Assembly (NCBI GenBank): GCA_024695315.1
Contig: JAILIJ010000046.1
Span: 1 to 39,192 of the forward strand
Direction: 5' to 3'
Origin: Bacteroidaceae bacterium
GTDB lineage: Bacteria; Bacteroidota; Bacteroidia; Bacteroidales; Bacteroidaceae
DNA length: 39,192 bases
The position numbers and the translations under genes are program-made. Position 1 is the first letter of the stretch; each line of letters opens with the position of its first letter. Shown in pieces: positions 26,978-35,881 of this stretch. The notes under the pieces are model-generated. The model worked only from the letters and a program-made list of their open reading frames with translations, was not told where the DNA came from and made no database searches.

Positions 26978-29401
26978 ATGAACAGACTATACAGACACTT
27001 ATATGTAGCATTGGCAGCATCTTTTGTTGCTAGTGCTACTAATGTTTTTGCACAAAGCACTTTATTACACTACAATCGGCCAGCAGAGTATTTTGAAGAA
27101 GCCCTGCCTATTGGAAACGGTAATCTTGGAGCTATGGTTTATGGCGGAATTGGCGAGGAAAAGATTTCTCTCAACGATATTACTTTATGGACTGGCGAAC
27201 CAGATTTGAAGGTGTATTCACCTAATGCTTACAAGTATATTCCTCAAATAAGAAAAGCTTTGGAAAATGAGGATTATAAGCTGGCTGACGAATTACAGAA
27301 AAAGGTGCAAGGTCACTATTCTGAAAGTTATCAGCCACTTGGCACGTTGACTATGGAATATGCTAATCCGATGGTAGCTATGTGTGATAGAGACAAATCG
27401 TCGTATAAAAAGTTTGGCTATCAGCGCTCATTGGATATTTCTTCTGCTGTGGCTGACGTGAAATATAATGTTGACGGTTCAACATCCATACGTTATTTTG
27501 CTTCAGCCCCTGATTCTGTTATCGTAATGCATATTCAGGCTAATGGAGACGGTAAATTGGATGTAGGACGCGTGTTCTCATATCATTGCCAACTGCCGCA
27601 TACCATAAAGGTTGAGGGAAATGAAATGATTATCGACGGATATGCTGCCTACCATAATATGCCAGGTTATACCGATGCGGGCGAGAAGCATTCATACGAC
27701 TCAAATCGAGGCATACATTTCCGGACTATCATCCACGTAAAGAATAACGATGGAAAGGTTTATGCAAAAAATAACGATCAGCTGGTACTTGAAGGCTGTT
27801 CAGAAGCCACAATTCTGATTTCTAACGTGACAAGCTTCAACGGAAACGATAAGGACCCAGTTAAGGAAGGACGAAACTATAAGAAACTTGTTAGGGCTCG
27901 TATTGATGATGCTAAGGCTAAGTCTTACGATGATTTGTTGGCACGTCATACAGCCGATTATAAGCCGCTATTCTCTCGTTTTACTATTGACTTTGGCTCT
28001 ACGGATGAGGCTATCTCACAGATGCCAACAGACGAACAGTTGCTAAAGTTTACTACGGAGAATCAGAAGAATCCTGATTTGGAAGAATTGTATGTACAAT
28101 ACGGAAGATACCTTCTCATTTCTTCTTCGAGAACAGAAGGCGTACCTGCCAATTTGCAAGGTCTATGGAATGAAAGCATTTTGCCACCTTGGTCATGTAA
28201 CTATACTTCAAACATCAACTTGGAGGAAAACTATTGGCCTTCTTTGATATGTAACCTTCCTGAGATGAATTATTCGTTGATAGGTTTCATAAAGAAATTG
28301 CCGGTAACAGGTGAACAGACGGCTAAGGCGTACTATGGAGTGCAGGAGGGATGGTGTTTGGCACATAATACGGACATCTGGGGCATGACGTGTCCTGTGG
28401 GACAGAATGGTGGTGACCCTTCGTGGGCTAACTGGAATATGGGCGGAGCCTGGGTTAGCACTCATCTTTGGGAACATTATCTATTTACTCAGGATAAGGC
28501 ATATTTGCGCGAGGTGTATCCTACACTAAAGGGAGCTGCAGACTTCTGTATGGGATGGCTCATCGAGAAGGATGGAAAATTACTTACTTCGCCTGCTACG
28601 TCTCCTGAGAATATTTATGTGACAGATAAGGGATATCATGGACGCTCATTATACGGCGGATTTGCTGACATAGCCATGATTAAGGAATGTCTGCTCGATA
28701 CACGCGATGCGGCCATAGTTTTAGGAGAAGATAAGGATTATATCAAAAAGCTAAATGCAACGATAGAGCGACTTTTACCTTATCGTATAGGTAAGAATGG
28801 AAATTTGCAGGAATGGTTTCATGACTGGGACGATGAGGACCCACGCCATCGCCATCAGTCTCATCTCTTCGGACTATTCCCAGGTCATCATATCTCGGTT
28901 AAAGAGACGCCTGCGCTTGCCGAAGCATGTAAGCGTACTCTTGAAATAAAGGGGGATAGGACTACGGGGTGGAGTACCGGATGGCGTGTCAATCTTCAAG
29001 CACGTCTTCACGAAGGTGAGGCTGCTTATAAGATGTATCGCACCCTCTTATCCTTTGTTCATCCTGATGGCTATCAAGGTGAAGGTAAACGCACTGGTGG
29101 TGGAACATATCCAAACCTTTTTGATGCTCACAGTCCATTCCAGATTGATGGAAATTTTGGCGGCACAGCTGGTGTGACGGAAATGCTTATCCAGTCAAGT
29201 GTTGACACAAAAGGTGTGACGACCATCGAGCTTCTTCCTGCACTTCCTGAGGCATGGAAAGCTCAGGGTAGCATTAGCGGAGTACGCGTACGTGGTGGAT
29301 ATGAGGTATCTTTTTCTTGGAAGAATGGCAAGGTTACAGATTATAAAGTGGTACCAGTCAATCGAAAGAAGGGGAAGATAAAAGTAATTAAGAATTCATA
29401 A
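26978..29401 (+). CDS. GH95 family alpha-L-fucosidase or alpha-L-galactosidase
   Basis: 807 residues with a signal peptide (cut near VFAQ, about 26). GH95 features run throughout: the N-terminal sandwich with EALPIGNGNLGAMVYGG and LNDITLWTGEP, then the (alpha/alpha)6 barrel. The inverting-mechanism residues known from Bifidobacterium AfcA have counterparts: N412/N414 in NYTSNINLEENYW, E544 in SPATSPEN and D724 in QIDGNFGG. In pectin loci such enzymes remove terminal L-fucose or L-galactose from side chains; which sugar cannot be told from sequence alone. Third gene of the lyase unit, 65 bp after GH2. Confidence 0.92.
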   Translation: MNRLYRHLYVALAASFVASATNVFAQSTLLHYNRPAEYFEEALPIGNGNLGAMVYGGIGEEKISLNDITLWTGEPDLKVYSPNAYKYIPQIRKALENEDYKLADELQKKVQGHYSESYQPLGTLTMEYANPMVAMCDRDKSSYKKFGYQRSLDISSAVADVKYNVDGSTSIRYFASAPDSVIVMHIQANGDGKLDVGRVFSYHCQLPHTIKVEGNEMIIDGYAAYHNMPGYTDAGEKHSYDSNRGIHFRTIIHVKNNDGKVYAKNNDQLVLEGCSEATILISNVTSFNGNDKDPVKEGRNYKKLVRARIDDAKAKSYDDLLARHTADYKPLFSRFTIDFGSTDEAISQMPTDEQLLKFTTENQKNPDLEELYVQYGRYLLISSSRTEGVPANLQGLWNESILPPWSCNYTSNINLEENYWPSLICNLPEMNYSLIGFIKKLPVTGEQTAKAYYGVQEGWCLAHNTDIWGMTCPVGQNGGDPSWANWNMGGAWVSTHLWEHYLFTQDKAYLREVYPTLKGAADFCMGWLIEKDGKLLTSPATSPENIYVTDKGYHGRSLYGGFADIAMIKECLLDTRDAAIVLGEDKDYIKKLNATIERLLPYRIGKNGNLQEWFHDWDDEDPRHRHQSHLFGLFPGHHISVKETPALAEACKRTLEIKGDRTTGWSTGWRVNLQARLHEGEAAYKMYRTLLSFVHPDGYQGEGKRTGGGTYPNLFDAHSPFQIDGNFGGTAGVTEMLIQSSVDTKGVTTIELLPALPEAWKAQGSISGVRVRGGYEVSFSWKNGKVTDYKVVPVNRKKGKIKVIKNS

Positions 29402-29429
29402 CATATCACAATCTATATGTTTAGGCTGT

Positions 29430-29535
29430 GTTTGAGCAATGCTTGAATGGTGCTCAAGCACAGCTTAAATAAGTTCAATCGTTTAATGTTTGTTTAACGG
29501 CCATTAAATGTTCGTTTAATGGATGTTAAATGTTT
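29430..29535 (+). repeat. Two adjoining 11-bp-phased arrays, TTTGA then TTTAA core
   Basis: First array: GTTTGA, GCTTGA, GCTCAA and GCTTAA begin at 29430, 29441, 29452 and 29463. Second array: GTTTAAT, GTTTAAC, ATTAAAT, GTTTAAT and GTTAAAT begin at 29481, 29492, 29503, 29514 and 29525. The period is 11 bp within each, with an 18-bp step between them. They lie between the GH95 stop and the toxin gene. Confidence 0.85.
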
Positions 29536-29650
29536 TACTTATATGATTTTTGAAATGGTAAAAATGGTATTATAAAAGGTCAGAATTTTGTTTTTGATTA
29601 GTGGGCAAGTGAATAGGGGGAGCGTAATGAGTGACTAAATGAACAGGAAT

Positions 29651-29986
29651 TTATTTTTGTGCTTCGCTGATGAGCCAGCGTATATAGTCCTCAGAAACGT
29701 TGTCAATTTCGTTTTTGTCATAGATGGTAAGTAGCGTGATTTGAGCATCGTCACTTACCAAGATATTTAGCGTCAGTACGCGAGCACCTCCGCTTTTACC
29801 TTTTCCCTTAGAGGCAATAGACATGCGAATCTTACGTACACCACTACCAAGATCTGTACCTTGAAAAGGATTTTCTTTTAATTCCCTTTGCAGGTTTTCT
29901 AGGTCGTCAGTCAGAGAACGATATTTCTTCTTTAGTTGTCTGAACTGACGTTTGAACTCGTCGTGTACATGTAGCGTTACGTTCAT
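29651..29986 (-). CDS. RelE/ParE-like type II toxin
   Basis: 111 residues, typical RelE-superfamily size. Order: an N-terminal strand (NVTLHVHDEFKRQFRQLKKK), two helices (LTDDLENLQRELKEN), FQGTDLGSGVRKIRMSIASKGKGKSGGARVL, then LLTIYDKNEIDNVS. The basic K/R cluster after the helices and the LLTIYDK strand match the family of mRNA interferases that act on the ribosome. The start overlaps the antitoxin stop by 4 bp (ATGA), as usual for coupled pairs. Activity on mRNA rather than gyrase is inferred from family. Confidence 0.88.
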   Translation of the reverse strand: MNVTLHVHDEFKRQFRQLKKKYRSLTDDLENLQRELKENPFQGTDLGSGVRKIRMSIASKGKGKSGGARVLTLNILVSDDAQITLLTIYDKNEIDNVSEDYIRWLISEAQK

Positions 29987-30237
29987 ACATTCTCCTCCAT
30001 TCTAAGTTCATAGATAAAATCATCAACTGTTTGTAACTTGCGTCCTTCTTTTTTTGCGCGTTTCACTTCGTCGAGAGCACGAGTTAGCGTTTCTTTCACG
30101 TAGGCTTTTTGGCGTTCAGTCTCAGCGTCGTCAACCTTTGACTCTAAGAGTTTGTTGGCAAGCCATTCGCGATCTTTCTTTTTTAGGGACAGACTATCAA
30201 TATACGTCCACAGATTTTCCAATGCTAATGCTGTCAT
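29983..30237 (-). CDS. Antitoxin of the RelE-like pair
   Basis: 84 residues from the ATG at 30237 (MTALALENLWTYID). A longer open frame from 30288 starts upstream of the -7 box, so the short form is preferred. The protein is mostly helical and highly charged (LSLKKKDREWLANKLLES, KETLTRALDEVKRAKKEGR), with a C-terminal FIYELRMEENV that would wrap the toxin. No DNA-binding motif is obvious. Antitoxin first, toxin second, in 4-bp overlap. Confidence 0.82.
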   Translation of the reverse strand: MTALALENLWTYIDSLSLKKKDREWLANKLLESKVDDAETERQKAYVKETLTRALDEVKRAKKEGRKLQTVDDFIYELRMEENV

Positions 30238-30266
30238 AATCTTATAATTTGATTGTTTTATATCTG

Positions 30267-30297
30267 CAAAGATAAATTGTAATCTCAAGAAAACAAA
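30267..30297 (-). promoter_or_regulatory. Promoter of the toxin-antitoxin operon
   Basis: On the minus strand: TTTG (complement of 30294-30297), a 19-bp spacer, TATCTTTG (complement of 30267-30274). The antitoxin ATG is 30 bp downstream. Confidence 0.8.
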
Positions 30298-30448
30298 ATA
30301 TATGTTTAACTTTTTTGAAATCAGAAAATAATTATGGCTATGCTATTGGACTTTTAGTTTTTGTCTTATAGGCATATTTTAAGATGGATAAGTTGTCAAT
30401 TTGTAAGTTCTCCTTCGGACGCCACTTTCCTTTTGATAATTGACATTT

Positions 30449-30514
30449 CACGAAAAAGTTACGAAGGTAATACGAAGGAGAATAAAAGGTAATACGAAGC
30501 GTCTCGGAGTAACA
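30449..30514 (+). repeat. 11-bp-phased array, TACGAA core
   Basis: Units begin at 30449 (CACGAA), 30460 (TACGAA), 30471 (TACGAA), 30482 (TAAAAG-like), 30493 (TACGAA) and 30504 (TCGGAG), all 11 bp apart. It shares ATACGAAGGAG and ATACGAAGCGT with the array at 16483. The rest of the gene-free stretch 30298-30771 is AT-rich with only the GH31 promoter recognised. Confidence 0.85.
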
Positions 30515-30706
30515 TTTTGTCAATTTCAATATTCGAAATTATGGCGTGATATGTATGAAATGGTAATCTAAGAGAAATGAAATGCTCATATTGCTTATTC
30601 TTATTATTTCTTCCTGTTTTGTGCCGTTATTGTGTTAAATAGCTGAGTTTTTGCTATGTTTATGGGGAAAATTCAACAAAAGTATCGTGTGTAATCAACA
30701 ATTATA

Positions 30707-30739
30707 TTGTCCCTGAGAGAGTAAATGACCGTATATTTG
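30707..30739 (+). promoter_or_regulatory. Likely promoter of the GH31 gene
   Basis: TATATTTG at 30732-30739, 32 bp before the ATG, with a TTG at 30707-30709 as a loosely spaced (22 bp) -33 element. Confidence 0.55.
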
Positions 30740-30771
30740 CAGCAGAAAAATCATTAAAACCAAATACGTGT

Positions 30772-33141
30772 ATGAAAAGAAAAGCAATCCTTTTTTCTAT
30801 CCTTGCCCTTATGGTCAATTCTATATGGGCGCAGAAAGTGGAGTTCTTTACTCCAAGTATTGTCCGCATTATTAAGGACAACGGACAGCCTTTTGAAAGA
30901 AAGTCGGAAGTGATAACAGCAAAACCGCAGAAGGTGAAGATAAGTAAAAGTGTAGACGGAGATATTACCACCTACAGATCGTCAGCCTTGACCGTTACGG
31001 TAGAAAAGGGTAGGGTGACATTTGCTGATCGTAAGGGGAATGTCCTTTTGCGTGAGGGAGAATGTAAATTTACCCCTATTACCAGCGGCGTGGATAAGGG
31101 TGCATATAAGGTAAAACAAAGCTTTGCGCTTGATAAAGATGAACCGATTTATGGACTCGGATTGTTGCAAAACGGTAAAATGTCGCAGCGTGGTGAGCAT
31201 AGGCTGATGATGCAAAGTAATCTTGAAGATTATAGTAATGTTTTTCAGAGTATTAAAGGCTATGGCATCTATTGGGATAACTATTCGCCAACTCAAATAG
31301 ATGATAATGCTACACTTGAATTAGAGAGTCAGGTCGGAAAGGCCGTAGACTATTATTTTATGTATGGCGTAACGGCCGATGGAGTGATAGCTCAAATGCG
31401 TTATTTATCTGGCAAAGTTCCTATGTCTGCTTTGTGGACATACGGATTTCATCAAAGCCGCGAGCGCTATAAGAGTCAGAATGAGTTGCTTGACGTGGTC
31501 CGTAAATACAGAAAACTTAGGGTGCCATTTGACGGAATAATTCAAGATTGGCAATATTGGGGAAGCAATTACACTTGGAATGCCATGGAGTTCTTGAATG
31601 AAGATTTTGGACGTGCCCAGCAGATGATTGATGAGGTTCACCGTCAGAATGCCCACATGAGTATTTCTATATGGTCATCTTTCGGACCTGAAACCAAGGC
31701 TTTTAAGGAATTGAAGGATAAGGGATTACTCTTTAGTTTTAAGACATGGCCTGAGAGTGGACTTGGGTTCTGGCCTCCACGAATGGACTATCCAAGTGGG
31801 GTGCGTTGCTATGATGTATATAGTCTGGAGGCGCGTGACATTTATTGGAAGAACTTATCAAGGCTTCATAAGATGGGCATTGATGCATGGTGGATGGATT
31901 CTACGGATCCTGACCACATGAGTTTCAAGGATTCTGACCTCGATGAAACGTGTTCTGTGGGCAGCTATCGAAGCGTACGTAACATTTTCCCATTAAAGGC
32001 TGTAAGTGGCGTTTATGACCACCAAAGGGCGGTAGATTCTTCTAAGCGAGTATTTATTCTTACACGTAGCTATTTTGCGGGACAGCAGCGTACTGGAGCG
32101 CAGACTTGGAGCGGCGACATCGGTTCTTCTTGGGAAAACTTCCGTAAGCAGATTCCTATATGTCTCAATTATACTTTAACGGCAAATCCTAATGTGAATA
32201 CGGATATTGGTGGATTCTTTGCTGGCTCATATAATACTCAGGGCCACAATTCGGCAACTCGTAATCCTCAGTATCAGGAACTTTATGTTCGTTGGATGCA
32301 GTTTGGAGCTTTCACACCTATGATGCGAAGCCACGGAACGGACGTCTATCGTGAATTGTATTATTATGGAAAACAGGGTGAGCCGGTATATGATGCTCTC
32401 GTAAATGCCGTGAAGCTTCGATATAACTTCTTGCCTTATATATATAGTACGGCTTGGCAAGTCAGTAAGAATGACGATTCCTTTATGCGTGCTCTAATGA
32501 TGGATTTCAAGAGTGATAGGAATACTTGGGATAATAGCCGTGAGTTTATGTTTGGACGTAATATTCTTGTTTGTCCAGTACTTAGCCCTCTTTATACAAA
32601 GGAGAAGATTGTGAAAACTGACGAACTTAGTGGATGGAATAAGACGGAAAGTCAGGAGGCTAATGCGGGCTATCCTAATGTTAATTGGACGGAGGAGAAG
32701 CAATATGAGGTGTATCTGCCTGCGGGTACTCAATGGTTTGATTTCTGGACAGAGAAGAAGATTGAGGGTGGCCAAAATGTGATGGCTACTGTTCCTCTTG
32801 ACCATTCTCCTTTATATGTTAAGGCCGGAAGCATTATTCCTTTGGGACCGGATGTTCAGTATGCCAATGAGAATAAGTTTGATAATATAGATATTGTTGT
32901 CTACCCTGGAGCAAATGCTGAATTTATGCTTTATGAGGATGAGGGGGATAACTATAATTATGAGAAGGGACAATACTCTACTATTCTGCTCAAGTGGAAT
33001 GATAAGGCTAAGGTGCTTACGATAGGAAAGCGTAAAGGGTCATTTCAGGGTATGCTTGCTAGCCGTACTTTCAACGTGAAGGTTGTTGGCGGAAAGAATA
33101 CGACTGTCAAATATTCTGGAAAGAGTATTACGGTGAAGTAA
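30772..33141 (+). CDS. GH31 family alpha-glycosidase (alpha-xylosidase/alpha-glucosidase type)
   Basis: 789 residues with a signal peptide (MKRKAILFSILALMVNSIWAQ). An N-terminal galactose-mutarotase-like sandwich is followed by the TIM barrel (GIIQDWQYWG, about 259-268) and C-terminal sandwich domains. The catalytic nucleophile is D376 in WWMDSTDPD and the acid/base D449 in WSGDIGSSW. The barrel sequence QDWQYWG...FGPETKAFKELKDKGLLF resembles Bacteroidota alpha-xylosidases more than starch-type glucosidases, so xylosyl or galactosyl residues are possible substrates. It has its own promoter and is separated from the lyase unit by the toxin-antitoxin pair, so membership in the pectin locus is probable but unproved. 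Confidence 0.9.
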   Translation: MKRKAILFSILALMVNSIWAQKVEFFTPSIVRIIKDNGQPFERKSEVITAKPQKVKISKSVDGDITTYRSSALTVTVEKGRVTFADRKGNVLLREGECKFTPITSGVDKGAYKVKQSFALDKDEPIYGLGLLQNGKMSQRGEHRLMMQSNLEDYSNVFQSIKGYGIYWDNYSPTQIDDNATLELESQVGKAVDYYFMYGVTADGVIAQMRYLSGKVPMSALWTYGFHQSRERYKSQNELLDVVRKYRKLRVPFDGIIQDWQYWGSNYTWNAMEFLNEDFGRAQQMIDEVHRQNAHMSISIWSSFGPETKAFKELKDKGLLFSFKTWPESGLGFWPPRMDYPSGVRCYDVYSLEARDIYWKNLSRLHKMGIDAWWMDSTDPDHMSFKDSDLDETCSVGSYRSVRNIFPLKAVSGVYDHQRAVDSSKRVFILTRSYFAGQQRTGAQTWSGDIGSSWENFRKQIPICLNYTLTANPNVNTDIGGFFAGSYNTQGHNSATRNPQYQELYVRWMQFGAFTPMMRSHGTDVYRELYYYGKQGEPVYDALVNAVKLRYNFLPYIYSTAWQVSKNDDSFMRALMMDFKSDRNTWDNSREFMFGRNILVCPVLSPLYTKEKIVKTDELSGWNKTESQEANAGYPNVNWTEEKQYEVYLPAGTQWFDFWTEKKIEGGQNVMATVPLDHSPLYVKAGSIIPLGPDVQYANENKFDNIDIVVYPGANAEFMLYEDEGDNYNYEKGQYSTILLKWNDKAKVLTIGKRKGSFQGMLASRTFNVKVVGGKNTTVKYSGKSITVK

Positions 33142-33183
33142 ATTATATGATTGAATGATTCAAATTATCTGACAAAATGAATT

Positions 33184-33215
33184 AGACGCTCGACACGAAA
33201 AAGTGTCGAGCGTCT
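33184..33215. terminator. Strong hairpin between convergent genes
   Basis: A perfect 13-bp stem (33184-33196 with 33203-33215) around GAAAAA. It lacks a T tract on either side, but lies 43 bp after the GH31 stop and faces the convergent TonB-domain gene, so it probably acts as a bidirectional terminator or RNA 3' end stabiliser. Confidence 0.65.
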
Positions 33216-33332
33216 GTGTCTCAACTTCCCTATATTTGGGCGTGAATGTTGAAACCGAGTGGGTTAATTGTGTATTGTCGACAAGTAGAATCTTGTTTTT
33301 TTCGGTTGTTAATTGGCCAAAATGATAAGCTC

Positions 33333-34574
33333 TTATTCCAAAGCCATACGTAAGTTTTCTGGCAAAGGCGATAATTCCCAAATCTCGTTTTGTACCTTGG
33401 AATCTTCATCAACAGAAAAAGCCTTAAAAGTATTATCATCAAGCCATTCCATCTTTAACTCTTCTTTTGCAAATGGGAATATAAATCCATTTTGGGTGAA
33501 ATGTATAGGAGAATAGATTAATGTTGAACGTAGATTTTGAATGTCGGAAATAGTTATCATAAGTAGGACGTCCTTGTCGAAAATAAGATATTCATCATTT
33601 TTGCCTTCTTTTAGCATTTCCTTTCCTGCAACATTTATAACGTCTCCGACTTTATGCCATATTCCGACCAATTTGTTGTTCTTATCTCTTTTTACATCCT
33701 TTCTCATTAATGAAATGATACGTTCGACATTCTCAGGAATGTTTTCTTTTCCATACCATTCGGTTATGAATTGGTCCTTTGGAAAATACTTACCTTGCTC
33801 ACTATCGTTGTACCACTTGAACTTAAATCCTTTGTCGCCACAGTCGTAGATTCTTTCTCCGAGTCCATTTGCACCTTGTGGAGTGTCACCTGTATAGCGA
33901 AGAGCTTTACCTATGTCATCGCGCATAGACATAATTTGCACTTTATCCTTGCTACCTTTATTCACAAAAAGTAATGAGGCATTTTTACTTACATATTTGT
34001 ATTGCTCAAATATCGGTATTTGTGGCTCTTTCTCGTTGTCGTAGGAGATCATGCGCAGTTTATACAAACCTTCAGGATTTTCAGCCTTTGTTATGTTTTG
34101 TTCGAACAATTTGCGCACATTTTCTACTTCAGAATCGGATTCTCCTTCTGGCAAACGGAAACTTATAGGTAAGGCGTATTTTGTACATACAGGCTCTCCT
34201 TTAACATAGCCTGGTGTCCAATTTGGCATCATGCTGACCACTCTGATTGCTTCGTTGTCAAGAGAAGGGTGAGCTTTTTTTATAATTCTAGGAGAGATTA
34301 CTTTACCCGTTTTGTCAATAACAAATTGTATGATAACACGACCTTCAATTTTCTTTTCTTTACAGTCGCTTGGATATTTAAGATTTGATTTAAGAAAAGA
34401 CATGAGAGCATTAGTACCACCAGGATATTGAGGTTGAATATCTGGCATTGCAAAAGTGTCCTTTGAGGCTGTTTCCTCAGAATAAATGTTGTCTAATTCG
34501 TTGAATGCGTATAGACTACTAATAGTTGCGGTAGCTATTACAAATAGTACCATCATAATAATACCTTTCTTCAT
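33333..34574 (-). CDS. Exported protein with N-terminal TonB C-terminal-type domain
   Basis: 413 residues. A signal or anchor helix (GIIMMVLFVIATATISSLYA) is followed by a TonB-C module at about 40-140: QPQYPGGTNALMSFLKSNLKYP, GRVIIQFVIDKTGKVI, NEAIRVVSMMPNWTPG and CTKYALPISFRLP. These are the Bacteroidota energy-transducer signatures. The remaining ~270 residues are an unrecognised beta-rich domain (KFKWYNDSEQGKYFPK, NKLVGIWHKVGDV). In true TonB the module is C-terminal after a proline-rich spacer. Here it follows the anchor directly and a large domain comes after, so a non-canonical role in envelope signalling is more likely. Third gene of the sigma-factor unit, 30 bp after the anti-sigma-like gene. 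Confidence 0.8.
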   Translation of the reverse strand: MKKGIIMMVLFVIATATISSLYAFNELDNIYSEETASKDTFAMPDIQPQYPGGTNALMSFLKSNLKYPSDCKEKKIEGRVIIQFVIDKTGKVISPRIIKKAHPSLDNEAIRVVSMMPNWTPGYVKGEPVCTKYALPISFRLPEGESDSEVENVRKLFEQNITKAENPEGLYKLRMISYDNEKEPQIPIFEQYKYVSKNASLLFVNKGSKDKVQIMSMRDDIGKALRYTGDTPQGANGLGERIYDCGDKGFKFKWYNDSEQGKYFPKDQFITEWYGKENIPENVERIISLMRKDVKRDKNNKLVGIWHKVGDVINVAGKEMLKEGKNDEYLIFDKDVLLMITISDIQNLRSTLIYSPIHFTQNGFIFPFAKEELKMEWLDDNTFKAFSVDEDSKVQNEIWELSPLPENLRMALE

Positions 34575-34604
34575 AATTCTTTTTTTTACTGGTTAGTAAT
34601 AATG

Positions 34605-35312
34605 TTAATTTTGGGTTATGGTTATTTCGCTTATATAATACGAATTGTCATCACATATAGAACAATAATAGATGAAATCTGAGTCTTGATAATCCGAAGT
34701 GTAATATTCGTCTATAATATTTGACTCTTCATCTGCCACCTCTTGTTCTTCTGTATATGAGCATATAAATTCCTCGCCCTCCATGTCGTAGATTGCTACT
34801 TTGGAATCGACGGAGCTATCGGTTTGGGCTATTAGTTTATTTGACTCATTTTGTACAGTATGTTCTTTTTGAATAGCTTTGGCTTGTGACTCGCTATTTG
34901 TTGGACGGTTGAGTGCAGCCGTATTTTTTGTTTCTTCAACTTTATCTGATTTTTTTATCTCAAGATTGTTTGGAACTACCTCTACTTTAGTATTTTCAAT
35001 CTTTGCTATAGTAGGATGTCCGGTAGAGACGTCCTCTTTGGTTGGAAAGAAAAACAATAGAGCGATAACGGCACATGCTGCAGCTATTGCGCCATAGCTC
35101 CAAATAGGAATAGTCTTCTGTTTAGGTTTCTCTTTTACCAAATTACTCTTGTCTGCAATAGCGGCATATTCCCTAAACATCTTGGCGTAAGGTAGTAATT
35201 CCTCGGGAATGTCGTTTCCCTTGAAATATTCATAAAGCAGGTGTTCCTCTTCAAGAGTAGTATCTGCCTCAAGATAACGCTCAATAAGTTTTTGTATGTT
35301 TTGCTTCTTCAT
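34605..35312 (-). CDS. Single-pass membrane protein, probable anti-sigma factor
   Basis: 235 residues. The cytoplasmic N-terminus (IQKLIERYLEADTTLEEEHLLYEYF) has the pattern of zinc-free anti-sigma domains of Bacteroidota. One transmembrane helix lies at about 71-90 (YGAIAAACAVIALLFFF). The periplasmic part is low in complexity, with a Lys/Asn/Thr-rich spacer and then an acidic, Tyr-rich end (EEFICSYTEEQEV, DEYYTSDYQDSDFIYYC). The start lies 32 bp inside the sigma gene, so synthesis is coupled, which is usual for sigma/anti-sigma pairs. No catalytic motif. Anti-sigma function is inferred from position and N-terminus. Confidence 0.75.
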   Translation of the reverse strand: MKKQNIQKLIERYLEADTTLEEEHLLYEYFKGNDIPEELLPYAKMFREYAAIADKSNLVKEKPKQKTIPIWSYGAIAAACAVIALLFFFPTKEDVSTGHPTIAKIENTKVEVVPNNLEIKKSDKVEETKNTAALNRPTNSESQAKAIQKEHTVQNESNKLIAQTDSSVDSKVAIYDMEGEEFICSYTEEQEVADEESNIIDEYYTSDYQDSDFIYYCSICDDNSYYISEITITQN

Positions 35313-35778
35313 CCTTATATCCTTTTAATACAGCCATTCTGGCTCTACTGAGCGATTTCCTGACTGCCTGTTCTGTTGTTCCTATAAGAGTGGCAATGTC
35401 TGCCATCTCCATATTTTGCATCAATCTCATTTTAAGAACCGTTTGTTGCATAGTTGGTAAATTGTCAATCAACTTTAGAATATGCCCAACCTTTTCAGCA
35501 TCATTATCCTCTATGGTGTCATCGCTAATGTCTATTTCATTTATGCTTATATGAGGACAGGTTCTTGTTACTATATTTAGGCATTGGTTACGAACCATTA
35601 TCGACGCAAGTGCTTCGGGCTTTTCTATTGTCCGCTCTTGCTGTATTTGCCATAGTTTCAGGAGTGTGTCCTGAACCACATCTTCGGCTTCAGCACTATC
35701 TCTCACAATCCGTTGAGCGATAGCTATGAGCTTAGGACGTATCCGTTTGGCTAATATTTTGAAAGATTCTGTTTCCAA
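35281..35778 (-). CDS. ECF-type RNA polymerase sigma factor
   Basis: 165 residues with sigma-70 region 2 (KLIAIAQRIVRDSAEAEDVV, QDTLLKLWQ) and region 4 (LPTMQQTVLKMRLMQNMEMA, TLIGTTEQAVRKSLSRAR). It has no extra C-terminal domain. It is the first gene of the sigma, anti-sigma-like, TonB-domain unit, whose members overlap or abut. Unlike SusC/SusD-linked sigma factors there is no TonB-dependent receptor next to it. Targets are unknown, but the unit probably responds to an envelope signal. Confidence 0.9.
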   Translation of the reverse strand: METESFKILAKRIRPKLIAIAQRIVRDSAEAEDVVQDTLLKLWQIQQERTIEKPEALASIMVRNQCLNIVTRTCPHISINEIDISDDTIEDNDAEKVGHILKLIDNLPTMQQTVLKMRLMQNMEMADIATLIGTTEQAVRKSLSRARMAVLKGYKDEEAKHTKTY

Positions 35779-35810
35779 TGTATTATTTTTTTGTTTCTAT
35801 AGGGATAACA

Positions 35811-35818
35811 CAAAGATA
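35811..35818 (-). promoter_or_regulatory. -7 box of the sigma-factor operon
   Basis: TATCTTTG on the minus strand, 33 bp before the sigma ATG. The -33 match (ATTG) is at a short 16-bp spacing. Confidence 0.5.
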
Positions 35819-35881
35819 TGTTTTTTGTGACATTCAATATTTATTTTTTTATGTCTTATTATGTAAAAGTGTAAAAATAGT

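Noticed and set aside
33160..33442. Short minus-strand frames between GH31 and the TonB-domain gene
   Set aside because: They cross the 13-bp-stem hairpin and overlap the end of the TonB-domain gene in another frame. A transposase remnant was considered, but no motif supports it.
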